Source of the DNA: Spirosoma lacussanchae | Lineage (GTDB): Bacteria; Bacteroidota; Bacteroidia; Cytophagales; Spirosomataceae | Length of the DNA: 64,000 nt | Assembly: GCF_005870035.1 (NCBI RefSeq) | Contig: NZ_SWJG01000001.1 | Location: 1,971,639-2,035,638 of the forward strand | Direction: 5' to 3' | In this document: positions 27,478 through 36,168 of the stretch, piece by piece | How the letters are laid out: every line of letters begins with the position of its first letter | How positions within the stretch are numbered: the stretch's first letter is position 1 | Notes under the pieces: model-generated | The model's database searches: none | Seen by the model: only the letters and a program-made list of their open reading frames with translations | What the model was told of the DNA's origin: nothing | Translations under genes and position numbers: made by a program

Positions 27478-28641
27478 TTATGTAGTGAGTTTGATGAACC
27501 CGTCGAGCATGTCCTGTGCAACCGCTTCGGGGGCGTATGGAGCAATATGAGCCAGAGCTGACTGACCCAGCTGGTCGGCATCGACAGTGCCGTTCATGAA
27601 CGAGAGCAAATGCCGGGTTAGCTCGTCGGGTTGGTCCGGATCGAACACGAAGCCGTTTTGGCCATGCCGTACCAGATCAGGCGCACACCCGCAGCGGTTC
27701 GACACGATAACGGGCAGGCCGCAGGCCATGGCTTCGTTGACCACCAGGCCCCATGGCTCTGACAGGCTTGGCAGGACCAGTACATCGCTCATGGCCAATA
27801 CCTCCGGTACCTGATACCAGGGCCGGCCCGGCAAAAAATGAACCGCGTCGCTCATTCCGCGTATAGCCGCCTGTTCAGACAGAGCGCTTTTTTCAGGGCC
27901 GTCGCCGAGGAAAATCAGGCCCCAGTCGGCTGCATGTTCAGCTTGAGCCTGCGCGTCGGCAAAGGCGTTTAGCAGGGCTTTCAGGTTTTTGACCGGAATA
28001 AGACGACCGACAAACACAAAGTTCCGGGTCCGGATACCCAGCGAGTGCTGATGGGCCAACCGGTGCTGTCTGGCCTGTAGATAGGCCGTTCGGAGCGCTG
28101 TATTGTCGACGGAGTTTTTGCGGAGAAGAATTTTTTTGGGTGAAATGCCGAGTTGGATGAGGTAGGTGGCCGATTGGCTACCGAAGCAGAAGAAACCATC
28201 GCAGCGGCTTAGTATCCAGCGCTTCAGCTGCTCTTTCCAGCCTCCACGCTGGTGATCGGCCGCTGTACTTTCGTTCTGCATCACAACGCGCACGCCCGTA
28301 GCTTTGGCCCAGAGCAGCAACAGAAGCTGAGCCGGATCGTAATAGCCAGTCAGTAACAGCACATCGGGGCGAAAAGCCCTGGCCCGGTTAAGAAGGGCGC
28401 TGCTTCGTTCCTGTAGACCTACCTCTTCCAGATACCGGTCGAACAGGAGCTCGTACGGGTAGGTATAGGTTGGAGCATCGGCCTGGCTGGATTCGAGCCC
28501 AGCGCGTGAACGTTCGTTACGGGCTATCTGCAACACCATCAGCGTACTGTCGGGCCGCGGGTCAATTAAATGCTGCAACGCCTGGAAAACGCTTGATTTA
28601 TAGTGCGCCCAAAGAATATTATGAACGATCAGAATGCGCAT
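27478..28641 (-). CDS. GT4 family glycosyltransferase
   Basis: 387 residues. GT-B fold with the C-terminal pattern FVGRLIPVKNLKALLNAFADA and the E-x7-E motif PSLSEPWGLVVNEAMACGLP. The N-terminal domain (MRILIVHNILWAHYKSSVFQ) is of the WaaG-like type. It follows the ligase/polymerase gene by 21 bases and is probably cotranscribed. Donor unknown. Confidence 0.9.
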   Translation of the reverse strand: MRILIVHNILWAHYKSSVFQALQHLIDPRPDSTLMVLQIARNERSRAGLESSQADAPTYTYPYELLFDRYLEEVGLQERSSALLNRARAFRPDVLLLTGYYDPAQLLLLLWAKATGVRVVMQNESTAADHQRGGWKEQLKRWILSRCDGFFCFGSQSATYLIQLGISPKKILLRKNSVDNTALRTAYLQARQHRLAHQHSLGIRTRNFVFVGRLIPVKNLKALLNAFADAQAQAEHAADWGLIFLGDGPEKSALSEQAAIRGMSDAVHFLPGRPWYQVPEVLAMSDVLVLPSLSEPWGLVVNEAMACGLPVIVSNRCGCAPDLVRHGQNGFVFDPDQPDELTRHLLSFMNGTVDADQLGQSALAHIAPYAPEAVAQDMLDGFIKLTT

Positions 28642-28662
28642 CTGGCGTTGATAAAGCAGTGA

Positions 28663-30042
28663 TTAACTGGGTAAGGCAACAGGCCTGACAGCAATGAGTT
28701 CGCTGGTAACACTCGGCGTCGGCCGTTTGGTCAGATGGGCTGGCAGCAGATGTTCGACCCCCATAAACCGAATCATGGCCGCCAGCGGAAACCAGAACGT
28801 GATGTCATACGGTCGTCCGTTGGTAAAGAGCTGAACGAGTATCAGCATATAAAAGTAAGCCAGAAAAACGCTCAGCTCATTGGGGTTCGTACTCATACTT
28901 CGGATGGCGTACCGAAGCACCATCGCATTCAGAATACCGAAGAGTGCAAAGCCGAAGACCCCCTGATTGGTCAGTGATTCAATCAGCGGAATATCCAGAT
29001 ACAGGAATTTATAGCCATACCCCAGAATGAGCCGGTGCGGGTGCCCTTCCAGCACGTTGGTAAAGAATAGGGCACTCACCGATCGGTTCGCGGCCGAATC
29101 GTCGAGCGTGGCTTTGTAGCCGGAGTTCGCGCTTAACCCCAGCAAGGCATATACGTTCTCCAGGTTCCGTTCCATAAACCCGATTACGTATCCATACAGA
29201 ATAGCATAGGCATCGTAATACTTCCGGAAGAAGAAACTAATGCCGATCAGACCAATCACGATAACGGCGATTGGCATGGGGCGGAATAAACTTCGGACCG
29301 CCGTACGGATCTGGGCGGGCCGGACATTGAAGTAAACAAAAAAGACAACCGCAATGATCAGGGCAACGATGGCCGAGCGGGTTTGGGTCAGTACCAGCAC
29401 CGCGAGGTTGAGGACCCCCGCAAACAGCGACAGGAGCCGGAAAAGAATATTGGTTTGCGGGTTAAGGAGCCAGATCGCGCAGGCGATCAGACCCATAAAG
29501 GCATTACGCGAGAAGGCGTGCGGGTTGCCGGACCCCTCATCGCTGTTGTTCAGCGAGATCGTGGCTCGCTGGCCGATTGTCCAGGTTGGGTCGGTAATCA
29601 GCGAATAAATCAGCCCCAGGTTAGATACCAGCGTGAACAGAACCACAACCGGTATAAACACCTGGATAACATCGTTCGGGATGTTGATCAGCAAAAACAG
29701 GAAGATCAGGATGTAAGCATAATAAATCATGTCCCGGTCGTAATCCTTGAAGCCAGGCACGCCGTTGTAAACAAACATGTACAGCACGCAAAGGATCAGA
29801 AAGGCGATACCGAGCCAGAACATGGTGATATTGGGTCGGTACAACCGACGTAACACCGTGAAGGGGATCATGAGCAGCAGGCCACCCGCCATCGCTACCG
29901 CCGTAAACGTAGAGTTACCCGGTGCCAGGCGCAGGGCATCCCGGAAAAAGAAGATCAGCGGATAACCATCCAGAAGAATACAGATGCCCACCACCATGCG
30001 CATGAGGTCGAGCGTCTGAAGTAAGCGAATGAATTTAGCCAT
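28663..30042 (-). CDS. O-antigen ligase/polymerase-like membrane protein
   Basis: 459 residues, about eleven hydrophobic segments. The large periplasmic loop between the later segments carries LILGYGYKFLYLDIPL and SLTNQGVFGFALFGI, which resemble the Wzy_C/WaaL loop. WaaL-type members attach the finished glycan to lipid A-core and Wzy-type members polymerise repeat units. Sequence alone does not separate these. With an ABC exporter in the same locus a ligase role is more consistent, but a polymerase cannot be excluded. It lies between two glycosyltransferase genes. Confidence 0.8.
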   Translation of the reverse strand: MAKFIRLLQTLDLMRMVVGICILLDGYPLIFFFRDALRLAPGNSTFTAVAMAGGLLLMIPFTVLRRLYRPNITMFWLGIAFLILCVLYMFVYNGVPGFKDYDRDMIYYAYILIFLFLLINIPNDVIQVFIPVVVLFTLVSNLGLIYSLITDPTWTIGQRATISLNNSDEGSGNPHAFSRNAFMGLIACAIWLLNPQTNILFRLLSLFAGVLNLAVLVLTQTRSAIVALIIAVVFFVYFNVRPAQIRTAVRSLFRPMPIAVIVIGLIGISFFFRKYYDAYAILYGYVIGFMERNLENVYALLGLSANSGYKATLDDSAANRSVSALFFTNVLEGHPHRLILGYGYKFLYLDIPLIESLTNQGVFGFALFGILNAMVLRYAIRSMSTNPNELSVFLAYFYMLILVQLFTNGRPYDITFWFPLAAMIRFMGVEHLLPAHLTKRPTPSVTSELIAVRPVALPS

Positions 30043-30093
30043 TACGTCGGATCAATTAGCCGATTCACTAAAAATAATTAGACAGCTGCGCGC

Positions 30094-30984
30094 TTACCGA
30101 TGTTGCCGGCGCGACAGCCGATGGTATACATACCCGAATTCGCCCTGTAGGACAAACGTTGTCAATTTACGCACACGAGCGTATCGTTTCCAGAACCATT
30201 CGCCCAGCGGACTCCGGAGCTGAGGCTGAAACTTGCGTTTAATCTGTTCGTGTTCCTGTAGCCCAACGGTGCTGGCAATGGTCGATGACTTGGCGTCGGG
30301 CTGAACCCGGAAACCGCCCCAGAAGCCGTTGACGTGCTGAAACCGGACCCCTTTCTGCACACCCAGCCGGGTGACGATTTCGTAATCGATGACGAATCGC
30401 AAACTCTCGTCCAGAAAGCCAACCTGGTTCATGAGGCTGCGCCGGATAAACAACGACTGGTTAAAAACCTGCATACCTTCGTAAATCTGACATTCGATAC
30501 GAAAGGGTGGTACACGTAGTTCTTCAAGAATAACGTCGTTCAGATCGGTGATGTACATATCGCCGAAGAAAACATCGGTTTGCGGTGATTGTCGCCAGGC
30601 TTCAGCTATCCGTTCAAAGGCACCGGGCGCAAAGACGTCATCCGAGTTCTGGAAAGCGACATAATCGCCTGTGGCCCGACGAAATCCCTTGTTGATGGCG
30701 TCGGTCTGTCCCCGGTCTTTTTCGCTGACCCACCCGGCCAGATAAGGCTCATATTGTCTGATCAGCTCGACACTGCCGTCGGTTGAGCCGCCATCGATGA
30801 TGAAGTACTCCAGGTTAGGGTAGTTTTGGTTGAGCACGCTCAGGATCGTTCGCTCCAGGTATTCTACCTGGTTGAACGAGGGTGTAACCACGGTCAGTTT
30901 AGGGTAAGCCTTACCGTCAGCCTTCTCAACCGGCGGCTGGTAGGGTTTAGTAACGAAATTACGTAACGAATCAGATACAGGCAT
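30094..30984 (-). CDS. GT2 family glycosyltransferase
   Basis: 296 residues. GT-A motifs: LTVVTPSFNQVEYLERTILS, FIIDGGSTDGSVELI and QNSDDVFAPG, where the DxD region is SDDV. The subgroup is WcaA-like with a C-terminal helical part. It starts 8 bases after the preceding GT4 gene and belongs to the same transcript. Substrates unknown. Confidence 0.9.
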   Translation of the reverse strand: MPVSDSLRNFVTKPYQPPVEKADGKAYPKLTVVTPSFNQVEYLERTILSVLNQNYPNLEYFIIDGGSTDGSVELIRQYEPYLAGWVSEKDRGQTDAINKGFRRATGDYVAFQNSDDVFAPGAFERIAEAWRQSPQTDVFFGDMYITDLNDVILEELRVPPFRIECQIYEGMQVFNQSLFIRRSLMNQVGFLDESLRFVIDYEIVTRLGVQKGVRFQHVNGFWGGFRVQPDAKSSTIASTVGLQEHEQIKRKFQPQLRSPLGEWFWKRYARVRKLTTFVLQGEFGYVYHRLSRRQHR

Positions 30985-30992
30985 AGGCTTAC

Positions 30993-32102
30993 TCAGAGCA
31001 GGTTTTGGTAAACTTCCAGCGTCTGCCGGGCCGTTTTGTCGCAGGAAAAATCCTGAAGACGGCGGGTGCCTTTCTGGCGCAGCTCGGCCCGCAGGGATTC
31101 GTCGGTAACCACCCGTTCTACCGCAGTAGCAATCGAGTCGTCATCTTCCGGATCAAAGTAAATGGCCGCATCGGCCCCCACTTCGGGTAAGGAGCTTCGA
31201 TCGCTCAGGACCACCGGACATCCACCGCTGAACGCTTCCAGCACCGGAATGCCGAAGCCTTCATTGAGAGACGGAAACACGAATGCGCGGGCGTGCTGAT
31301 ACAGACTTAGCAGACCGGCATCGGTAACGGGCCGGTAATGAACCCGGTCGGCAAGCCGGGCTGCGTGGAACAATGCCTGTTCATCGTGGTTAAACAGGCC
31401 GCCCCCTCCGCAAACCAGATGCAGGTCGGGATAGCGTTGTAAAACCGGCTGAATGGCGCGGAAAAAGCCATCAAAATTTTTGTAAAGCCCCCGTTTACCA
31501 ACGTAAAGGATATACGGGAAAGGTAGTCCGGGCGTTGCGGACGATGGGGTGTTGACTTGTTCGGCCAGGGTCGTACCCAGGTGAATCACCTTGATCTTGT
31601 CAGGGTTGATCGGGAAGTAGCGCAGAATCTCTTCTTTCGAAAATTCCGACACAGAAATAATACAATCAGCCCGGCGTAAGAGTTGTTTTTTTACGTCGTA
31701 CAAACCCTTACCAACATCCGGATACTGATCGCCGTAGCGTTCGCTGGTCGCATCGTGGAACGTGATGACGAAGGGGCGGTTACCAATCGAGTTCAGGAAA
31801 TACCGGTGATAGTACGTGGGGTGAAACACGTCGTACTTGCCGGCGCGTATGCGTTGCAGACTATACAATCGGTTCAGGACAGAGGCTATCCGGTTGGCAT
31901 TCGGTAAGTCGGCCAGGTTACGGTAACGCAGGTGGCGGCTAAAAGATACCTGGTCAAGATACTCGTTGTTGGATAATCGCAGGGATAACTCAAACTCGAC
32001 ATCAGGCCGTTTGGCAAACGAACGCATCAGTTCAAAAAAATACCGGGAAACGCCCCCATAGGTCAGGCCTGTGAACGATTGATGGTCGTATAGAACTTTC
32101 AT
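30993..32102 (-). CDS. GT4 family glycosyltransferase, mannosyltransferase-like
   Basis: 369 residues. The N-terminal MKVLYDHQSFTGLTYGGVSR and the C-terminal IYFDPEDDDSIATAVERV are typical of the WbaZ/MtfB-like GT4 subgroup. The E-x7-E motif is PSLNEGFGIPVLEAFSGG. The start (32102) has an exact 20-base palindrome only 12 bases upstream, so translation or a local promoter could be affected. It is otherwise part of the long minus-strand run. Confidence 0.9.
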   Translation of the reverse strand: MKVLYDHQSFTGLTYGGVSRYFFELMRSFAKRPDVEFELSLRLSNNEYLDQVSFSRHLRYRNLADLPNANRIASVLNRLYSLQRIRAGKYDVFHPTYYHRYFLNSIGNRPFVITFHDATSERYGDQYPDVGKGLYDVKKQLLRRADCIISVSEFSKEEILRYFPINPDKIKVIHLGTTLAEQVNTPSSATPGLPFPYILYVGKRGLYKNFDGFFRAIQPVLQRYPDLHLVCGGGGLFNHDEQALFHAARLADRVHYRPVTDAGLLSLYQHARAFVFPSLNEGFGIPVLEAFSGGCPVVLSDRSSLPEVGADAAIYFDPEDDDSIATAVERVVTDESLRAELRQKGTRRLQDFSCDKTARQTLEVYQNLL

Positions 32103-32113
32103 GTAGGGAAATC

Positions 32114-32133
32114 TACAAACTCGCGAGTTTGTA
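32114..32133. promoter_or_regulatory. Perfect 20-bp palindrome before a glycosyltransferase gene
   Basis: TACAAACTCG and its exact reverse complement CGAGTTTGTA meet without a spacer. It sits in a 113-base gap of an otherwise closely packed run, 12 bases before the start of the gene at 32102. On the minus strand no T run follows, so an operator or a leader hairpin is more likely than a terminator. Confidence 0.45.
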
Positions 32134-32215
32134 TTTTTCTGAGAAATAGTGCCTGCAAAATTAAAGTTTTTATCGACAATTCCCAGACAAGCGCCATAGG
32201 ATTGAGGGGCAGAAC

Positions 32216-33247
32216 TTACCGAATGGCCGGTAGGGGTACCTGATCCAGAAAACGCGTAACCAGCCGGAGCGACTGCACGGTGCTGCGTTTCCAGCCCCGC
32301 AATATGACGGGTTCGGGCTGTTTGCCGTAAGCAGGGGCCTGGGCTTCGGGAAACGTTAGCCGACGTGCCGACAGGGTAGACCTACAGGCGGTCAGCAAAG
32401 CCTGAACATCGGACTGGTGAGGGAGTTTGACTCGATTCTGGTGGGGGAAAAACCCATCGTTCGGATTGGTAAGCCCTTTCAGGTTGACGAACACCAACGG
32501 CTGGTTCTGACCCATGGGGCCCGTCACAAGCCAGCTGGTTCCCAACGATTGCAGGCTGCGTTCCGGTAAGTTCCAGATCGCCAGATGCCAGCCCGGGTTT
32601 TTGACAACGACCACGTCCCGGAAGAAGACAGGAACATGCATCAGCCAGATCTGATCGGTACACAAACCGGCGCAGAAGTCGATATAGGCTCGCTCGGTAA
32701 CCCGATCCTGCCACCAGGCGAGGAAGCGATCGGTTTCGGCCGAGCGACGAAAAGCCAGAAAGTCAGCGCTGTACAGCCCGATGTTTTGAAAGTGCTTTTC
32801 GTCGGGCCAGGCGCCACCAGGCTGCGGCCCGGACGCCGGCGACCGGGTAATGTGCGGAGTCAGCAGTATGGTTGCGTTGGCAAGGGCTTCCCAGACCGGC
32901 GTTACCGGCCCCATAAACTGAATGGCGGGGTCCGCATAAATGAGCTGGTCGGCATCCGAAAAGTGCCTGAACACATGCGCAATGACATGGGGCTTGCAAG
33001 CGGCCGCGAATTCGGTGGGCGTGTATTTCGCCGACAGCGCCGTTAGCTGCTCGGCGGGTAAAACCTCACCGACGGGCAGCAGCGGATAGGGCGACACAAA
33101 GTCGGCTGGTAAACGGGCAGGATCGTCAACGAGGCCGATCAGGACACGCACCGGCTGGCCGTTGGGCTGAAGTGCGTGACGGGAGAAACTATCACCGAGG
33201 GCAATAGCCTGCGGCAATTGGCGAATGGTACAGAGAGTTAGTAGCAC
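32216..33247 (-). CDS. GT8-like glycosyltransferase paralogue with degenerate DxD
   Basis: 343 residues, similar along its length to the protein at 36169-37203: a CTI...LGDS N terminus, a central Asp motif, then FLAWWQDRVTERAYIDFCAGLCTDQIW and HLAIWNLPERSL. The centre reads LIYADPAIQFM where the paralogue has VIYFDPDIIVY, so the second Asp of the metal-binding DxD is Ala here. The rest of the fold looks intact. It could be an inactive or modified copy, or an active one with a changed metal site. It is followed (113 bases) by the palindrome and the GT4 gene. Confidence 0.8.
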   Translation of the reverse strand: MLLTLCTIRQLPQAIALGDSFSRHALQPNGQPVRVLIGLVDDPARLPADFVSPYPLLPVGEVLPAEQLTALSAKYTPTEFAAACKPHVIAHVFRHFSDADQLIYADPAIQFMGPVTPVWEALANATILLTPHITRSPASGPQPGGAWPDEKHFQNIGLYSADFLAFRRSAETDRFLAWWQDRVTERAYIDFCAGLCTDQIWLMHVPVFFRDVVVVKNPGWHLAIWNLPERSLQSLGTSWLVTGPMGQNQPLVFVNLKGLTNPNDGFFPHQNRVKLPHQSDVQALLTACRSTLSARRLTFPEAQAPAYGKQPEPVILRGWKRSTVQSLRLVTRFLDQVPLPAIR

Positions 33248-33265
33248 AGTAGGCGCAAAACTAAC

Positions 33266-34279
33266 TCATTCGAGTATATCCCCCAAGGCCGCTAGGTAAG
33301 GAGCGAGCCAATTGGCTGATGCATCGGCGTACCGTTGGTAATTCCCTTGCCGCAGGTTGCTCAGAACCGGGCTGATTCGCTGAAGTCGGTCGTGAGGCAG
33401 GCAACTTCGCATCGTAAAATGAGCCAGCCGACGGCGTAGCGCCTGCATACCGGGTGAGTCTTCGGGGACTCGTCCGCTCAGCAGCTGCGTGATTGCGGCT
33501 AACTGAGCCTGCTTTTCGCGCAGGGGAGCCAGCTTCTTGCTGCGGTGACGGGCGAGCCGATCCCGTAGCCGTATTCGTTCGGCGGGTTCCTGCTGGCGGA
33601 TGCCTACCTGCTGCTGTACGTGGGTGCGGTACAGCTGGAGGGGTTCATCGATGTAGTGGATCACATTGTTGGTAGCGCCTACCAGGCCCAGCCATCCGTC
33701 GTAGATATAGCCGGGAACCGAATCGGGGAAAGGCATGGCTACTGTCAGAAATGAACGCCGAAGCACGGTAGCGCAGCCCATAACGCGGTTGCCTTCCAGC
33801 ATGACCTCCATCATATCACCCGAATACCAGCGCTGGCGGGCCTCCTGATCGAACCGAACCCATTCCCAAAAGCGAGATTGCCGCCCCTGTAACTGTTCAT
33901 CGGTAACCCAGGCGTCGCAGAAGGCAAGCTGGGCTTCGGGGTGTTGCACCATGTAATCGGTCATGGTGCTGATCTTTTCGGCCAGCCAGTAGTCATCCTG
34001 GTCGCAAATAAAAATCAGATCGCCGGTGCACTCGGAGAGCGCCCGCTCAAAGTTTTTGTTGTACCCTAGCCGATGAGTGTTTTCGAAGATGCGTATTGGA
34101 AACGGAACCTCGGCTGCGAGTTGTTGCAGGAGGTTGATTGTATCGTCTGTCGACTGGTCATCGCAGACAACGACCTCGTCTGGTTGCTGTTTTTGAGCAA
34201 CCAGACTTCGCAACTGGGTTGTGAGATGCTCCGCACCGTTATAGGTGCACAGGGCAATCGAAATAGTTGGCCGAGTCAT
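33266..34279 (-). CDS. GT2 family glycosyltransferase, rhamnosyltransferase-like
   Basis: 337 residues from ATG at 34279; a TTG at 34291 is in frame and would overlap the upstream stop by 4 bases. GT-A motifs: ISIALCTYNGAEHLTTQLRS, VVCDDQSTDDT and FICDQDDYW. The CDDxSTD/CDQDDxW pair is characteristic of the alpha-rhamnosyltransferase-like GT2 subgroup. The C-terminal ~130 residues are helical and Arg-rich. It is part of the long run. Confidence 0.87.
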   Translation of the reverse strand: MTRPTISIALCTYNGAEHLTTQLRSLVAQKQQPDEVVVCDDQSTDDTINLLQQLAAEVPFPIRIFENTHRLGYNKNFERALSECTGDLIFICDQDDYWLAEKISTMTDYMVQHPEAQLAFCDAWVTDEQLQGRQSRFWEWVRFDQEARQRWYSGDMMEVMLEGNRVMGCATVLRRSFLTVAMPFPDSVPGYIYDGWLGLVGATNNVIHYIDEPLQLYRTHVQQQVGIRQQEPAERIRLRDRLARHRSKKLAPLREKQAQLAAITQLLSGRVPEDSPGMQALRRRLAHFTMRSCLPHDRLQRISPVLSNLRQGNYQRYADASANWLAPYLAALGDILE

Positions 34280-34287
34280 ACACTCAC

Positions 34288-35115
34288 TCAAATTTGATAG
34301 CCGTATTTAGCGAAGATTGGACGCCAGTAATCTGTACCATGAATGTTCCAGGCATGACAGCCAAAGGGTAATTCACCTTTGTTGTAGTGTTCTATGGCCC
34401 ATTGTGGGTAAAATTCAACTGCAAAATGCAGCGCCGTACGATACGAAGGAATGCGTAGAAAAGGCCTGTATCGGTTTACCTCAACCCCCCAGAAAACGTC
34501 TTCGTTATACTGGTGGTCAGGTCTCTGCTCATAGGTCTCGATCTTGCTTCGGAATGTTTGGAGCGCCTGAAGCATAGCGGGTATCCGCCGTAGTGATAAC
34601 CCCCCGTTACCTACCCCGTTGAGACTGATGATCTCCCGGGGAGTCATCCCATCCGGCTTTTTTAAATCGAGCCAGGTGGCTACGCGCTGCTTAACCCGAA
34701 ACCACATTTTGTCGCGCCAGTTGTAAAAATCGCGATCGCGCAGCCAGGGAGCTCCTATGTAATCATAGCCCAGTTGACACCAGTCTGTCAAACTGTCCCG
34801 AAAGACAAATGCATCCAGTTGGTGAATAAGCATATACTCGGTTTCGGCAAAAGCCTGGTAAAATTCTTCGGACAACATTAGCTTGTTATAGCCCTGTATA
34901 TCAGCAAAGTAAGCTTCGTCGAACGTTTTCGCCCGTAAAGTTGGGTATATTTTACGGTATTCGGAAATATCAAGATTATGCGGACTGGCCAGTAAAACAG
35001 GATAATTACCTAGTACTGAAATACATTGCACAAAAGAGATACGTTCGTACTCGGTAAGCGACGTTTTGTAGACGGGTATGACAACGGCCACACTGACCGG
35101 CGAAGAATGATTCAT
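34288..35115 (-). CDS. DUF5672 protein, glycosyltransferase-like
   Basis: 275 residues from ATG at 35115, which overlaps the GT9 stop by 4 bases (ATGA); an upstream in-frame extension into the GT9 gene is ignored. Family marks: VAVVIPVYKTSLTEYERISF, MLIHQLDAFVFRD, YDYIGAPW and LNGVGNGGLSLR, then YNEDVFWGVE. DUF5672 proteins resemble galactosyl- and other GT-A transferases with a DAFVF variant of DxD. Function inferred from context only. Confidence 0.8.
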   Translation of the reverse strand: MNHSSPVSVAVVIPVYKTSLTEYERISFVQCISVLGNYPVLLASPHNLDISEYRKIYPTLRAKTFDEAYFADIQGYNKLMLSEEFYQAFAETEYMLIHQLDAFVFRDSLTDWCQLGYDYIGAPWLRDRDFYNWRDKMWFRVKQRVATWLDLKKPDGMTPREIISLNGVGNGGLSLRRIPAMLQALQTFRSKIETYEQRPDHQYNEDVFWGVEVNRYRPFLRIPSYRTALHFAVEFYPQWAIEHYNKGELPFGCHAWNIHGTDYWRPIFAKYGYQI

Positions 35116-36161
35116 ACAAATTTTGGCTGGCCAAGCCGTTGTGCTACAGCCTGTTGTACCCACTCATAAGGTAATTCGGCGCACGGGTATCCAAACTTGT
35201 TCAGGATCGTTACACCCTCCCCCCGTTTATAACGACCTGAATACGGCAGGTAGTCCACAAAATCAAAAAGTTTACCGAGTAGCAGCACGCTTTCGGTACC
35301 TCCGGCATTGGCCATATGGGCCGGACCACTGTCAATACCGATAAATAGACGGGCATGGCGGATAAGTTCAGCGGTTTCGAGCAGGCTTAACTGACCGCAA
35401 ACGCTGATATATTGACTGTCGTTGATATGCACAACGGGTTTAAGTCCTATTTCAATGACGGGATAGCGGTACGTTTCGATGAGCCACTGTACGAGCCGGT
35501 TCCAGTTCTCGGCTGGCCAGTCGCGCAGCACATGACTCGACTGGCAATGTATCACAATGGGGCGGGCTGGTAGTTTCAGCGATGCTACCCGCTCCCGCAC
35601 CGGTTCCGGAATGTACATCCTGGGTTCGTCGGTCAGGGCTGGTAAGCCGGCCGCCTGCGAAAACATGTACAAAAGGTCGCCCCTGTGGTAGTAGTTATCG
35701 AACGTCAGGCCGATCTGATCCGCCGTTGGATTAATGGGATCTTCGGGGCAATATTGGCATTTTCGGTGCGATATGTGCAGATTATATACCTTGTCGTAAA
35801 TCCCTGAACGGATAAGCCACATTCGTTCGCTGGGGCACTTTTCGACCAGGTAGCCGTCCAGGTCGGGGTGGTGTTTAACCAGCTCTATGTACGCTTCCCG
35901 AACTACCCAAATGATGTACGCATCCGGATGACGTTTGCGGACATCCCGCGCCACGGGTTCGCAGGCAATGATGTCGCCCATCTGTTCCGACAGGATAATA
36001 GCCACCAGCGGTCGCCCACCCGCTTTTAGTTTAAGCCGCTTCAGGTGTATATACTTTAACGCAAAAGACACGAATTTACCGGCAATATGAGTATACTTTC
36101 GGTATCTATATGTCCAGAGTGTTCGGAACTGGTGCCATTCGGAGCCTGGTCGGAAACCCAT
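35112..36161 (-). CDS. GT9 family glycosyltransferase (heptosyltransferase-like)
   Basis: 349 residues, GT-B fold of the ADP-heptose:LPS heptosyltransferase family. Visible: LVAIILSEQMGDIIACEPVARDV at the N-terminal domain, VIHCQSSHVLRDWPAENW, and the C-terminal FIGIDSGPAHMANAGGTESVLLLG (both quoted in part). A Cys pair (RKCQYCPED) lies in the middle. GT9 enzymes add heptoses or related sugars to core or glycan. It starts 7 bases after the GT8-like gene and overlaps the DUF5672 start. Confidence 0.88.
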   Translation of the reverse strand: MGFRPGSEWHQFRTLWTYRYRKYTHIAGKFVSFALKYIHLKRLKLKAGGRPLVAIILSEQMGDIIACEPVARDVRKRHPDAYIIWVVREAYIELVKHHPDLDGYLVEKCPSERMWLIRSGIYDKVYNLHISHRKCQYCPEDPINPTADQIGLTFDNYYHRGDLLYMFSQAAGLPALTDEPRMYIPEPVRERVASLKLPARPIVIHCQSSHVLRDWPAENWNRLVQWLIETYRYPVIEIGLKPVVHINDSQYISVCGQLSLLETAELIRHARLFIGIDSGPAHMANAGGTESVLLLGKLFDFVDYLPYSGRYKRGEGVTILNKFGYPCAELPYEWVQQAVAQRLGQPKFV

Positions 36162-36168
36162 ACAATTT

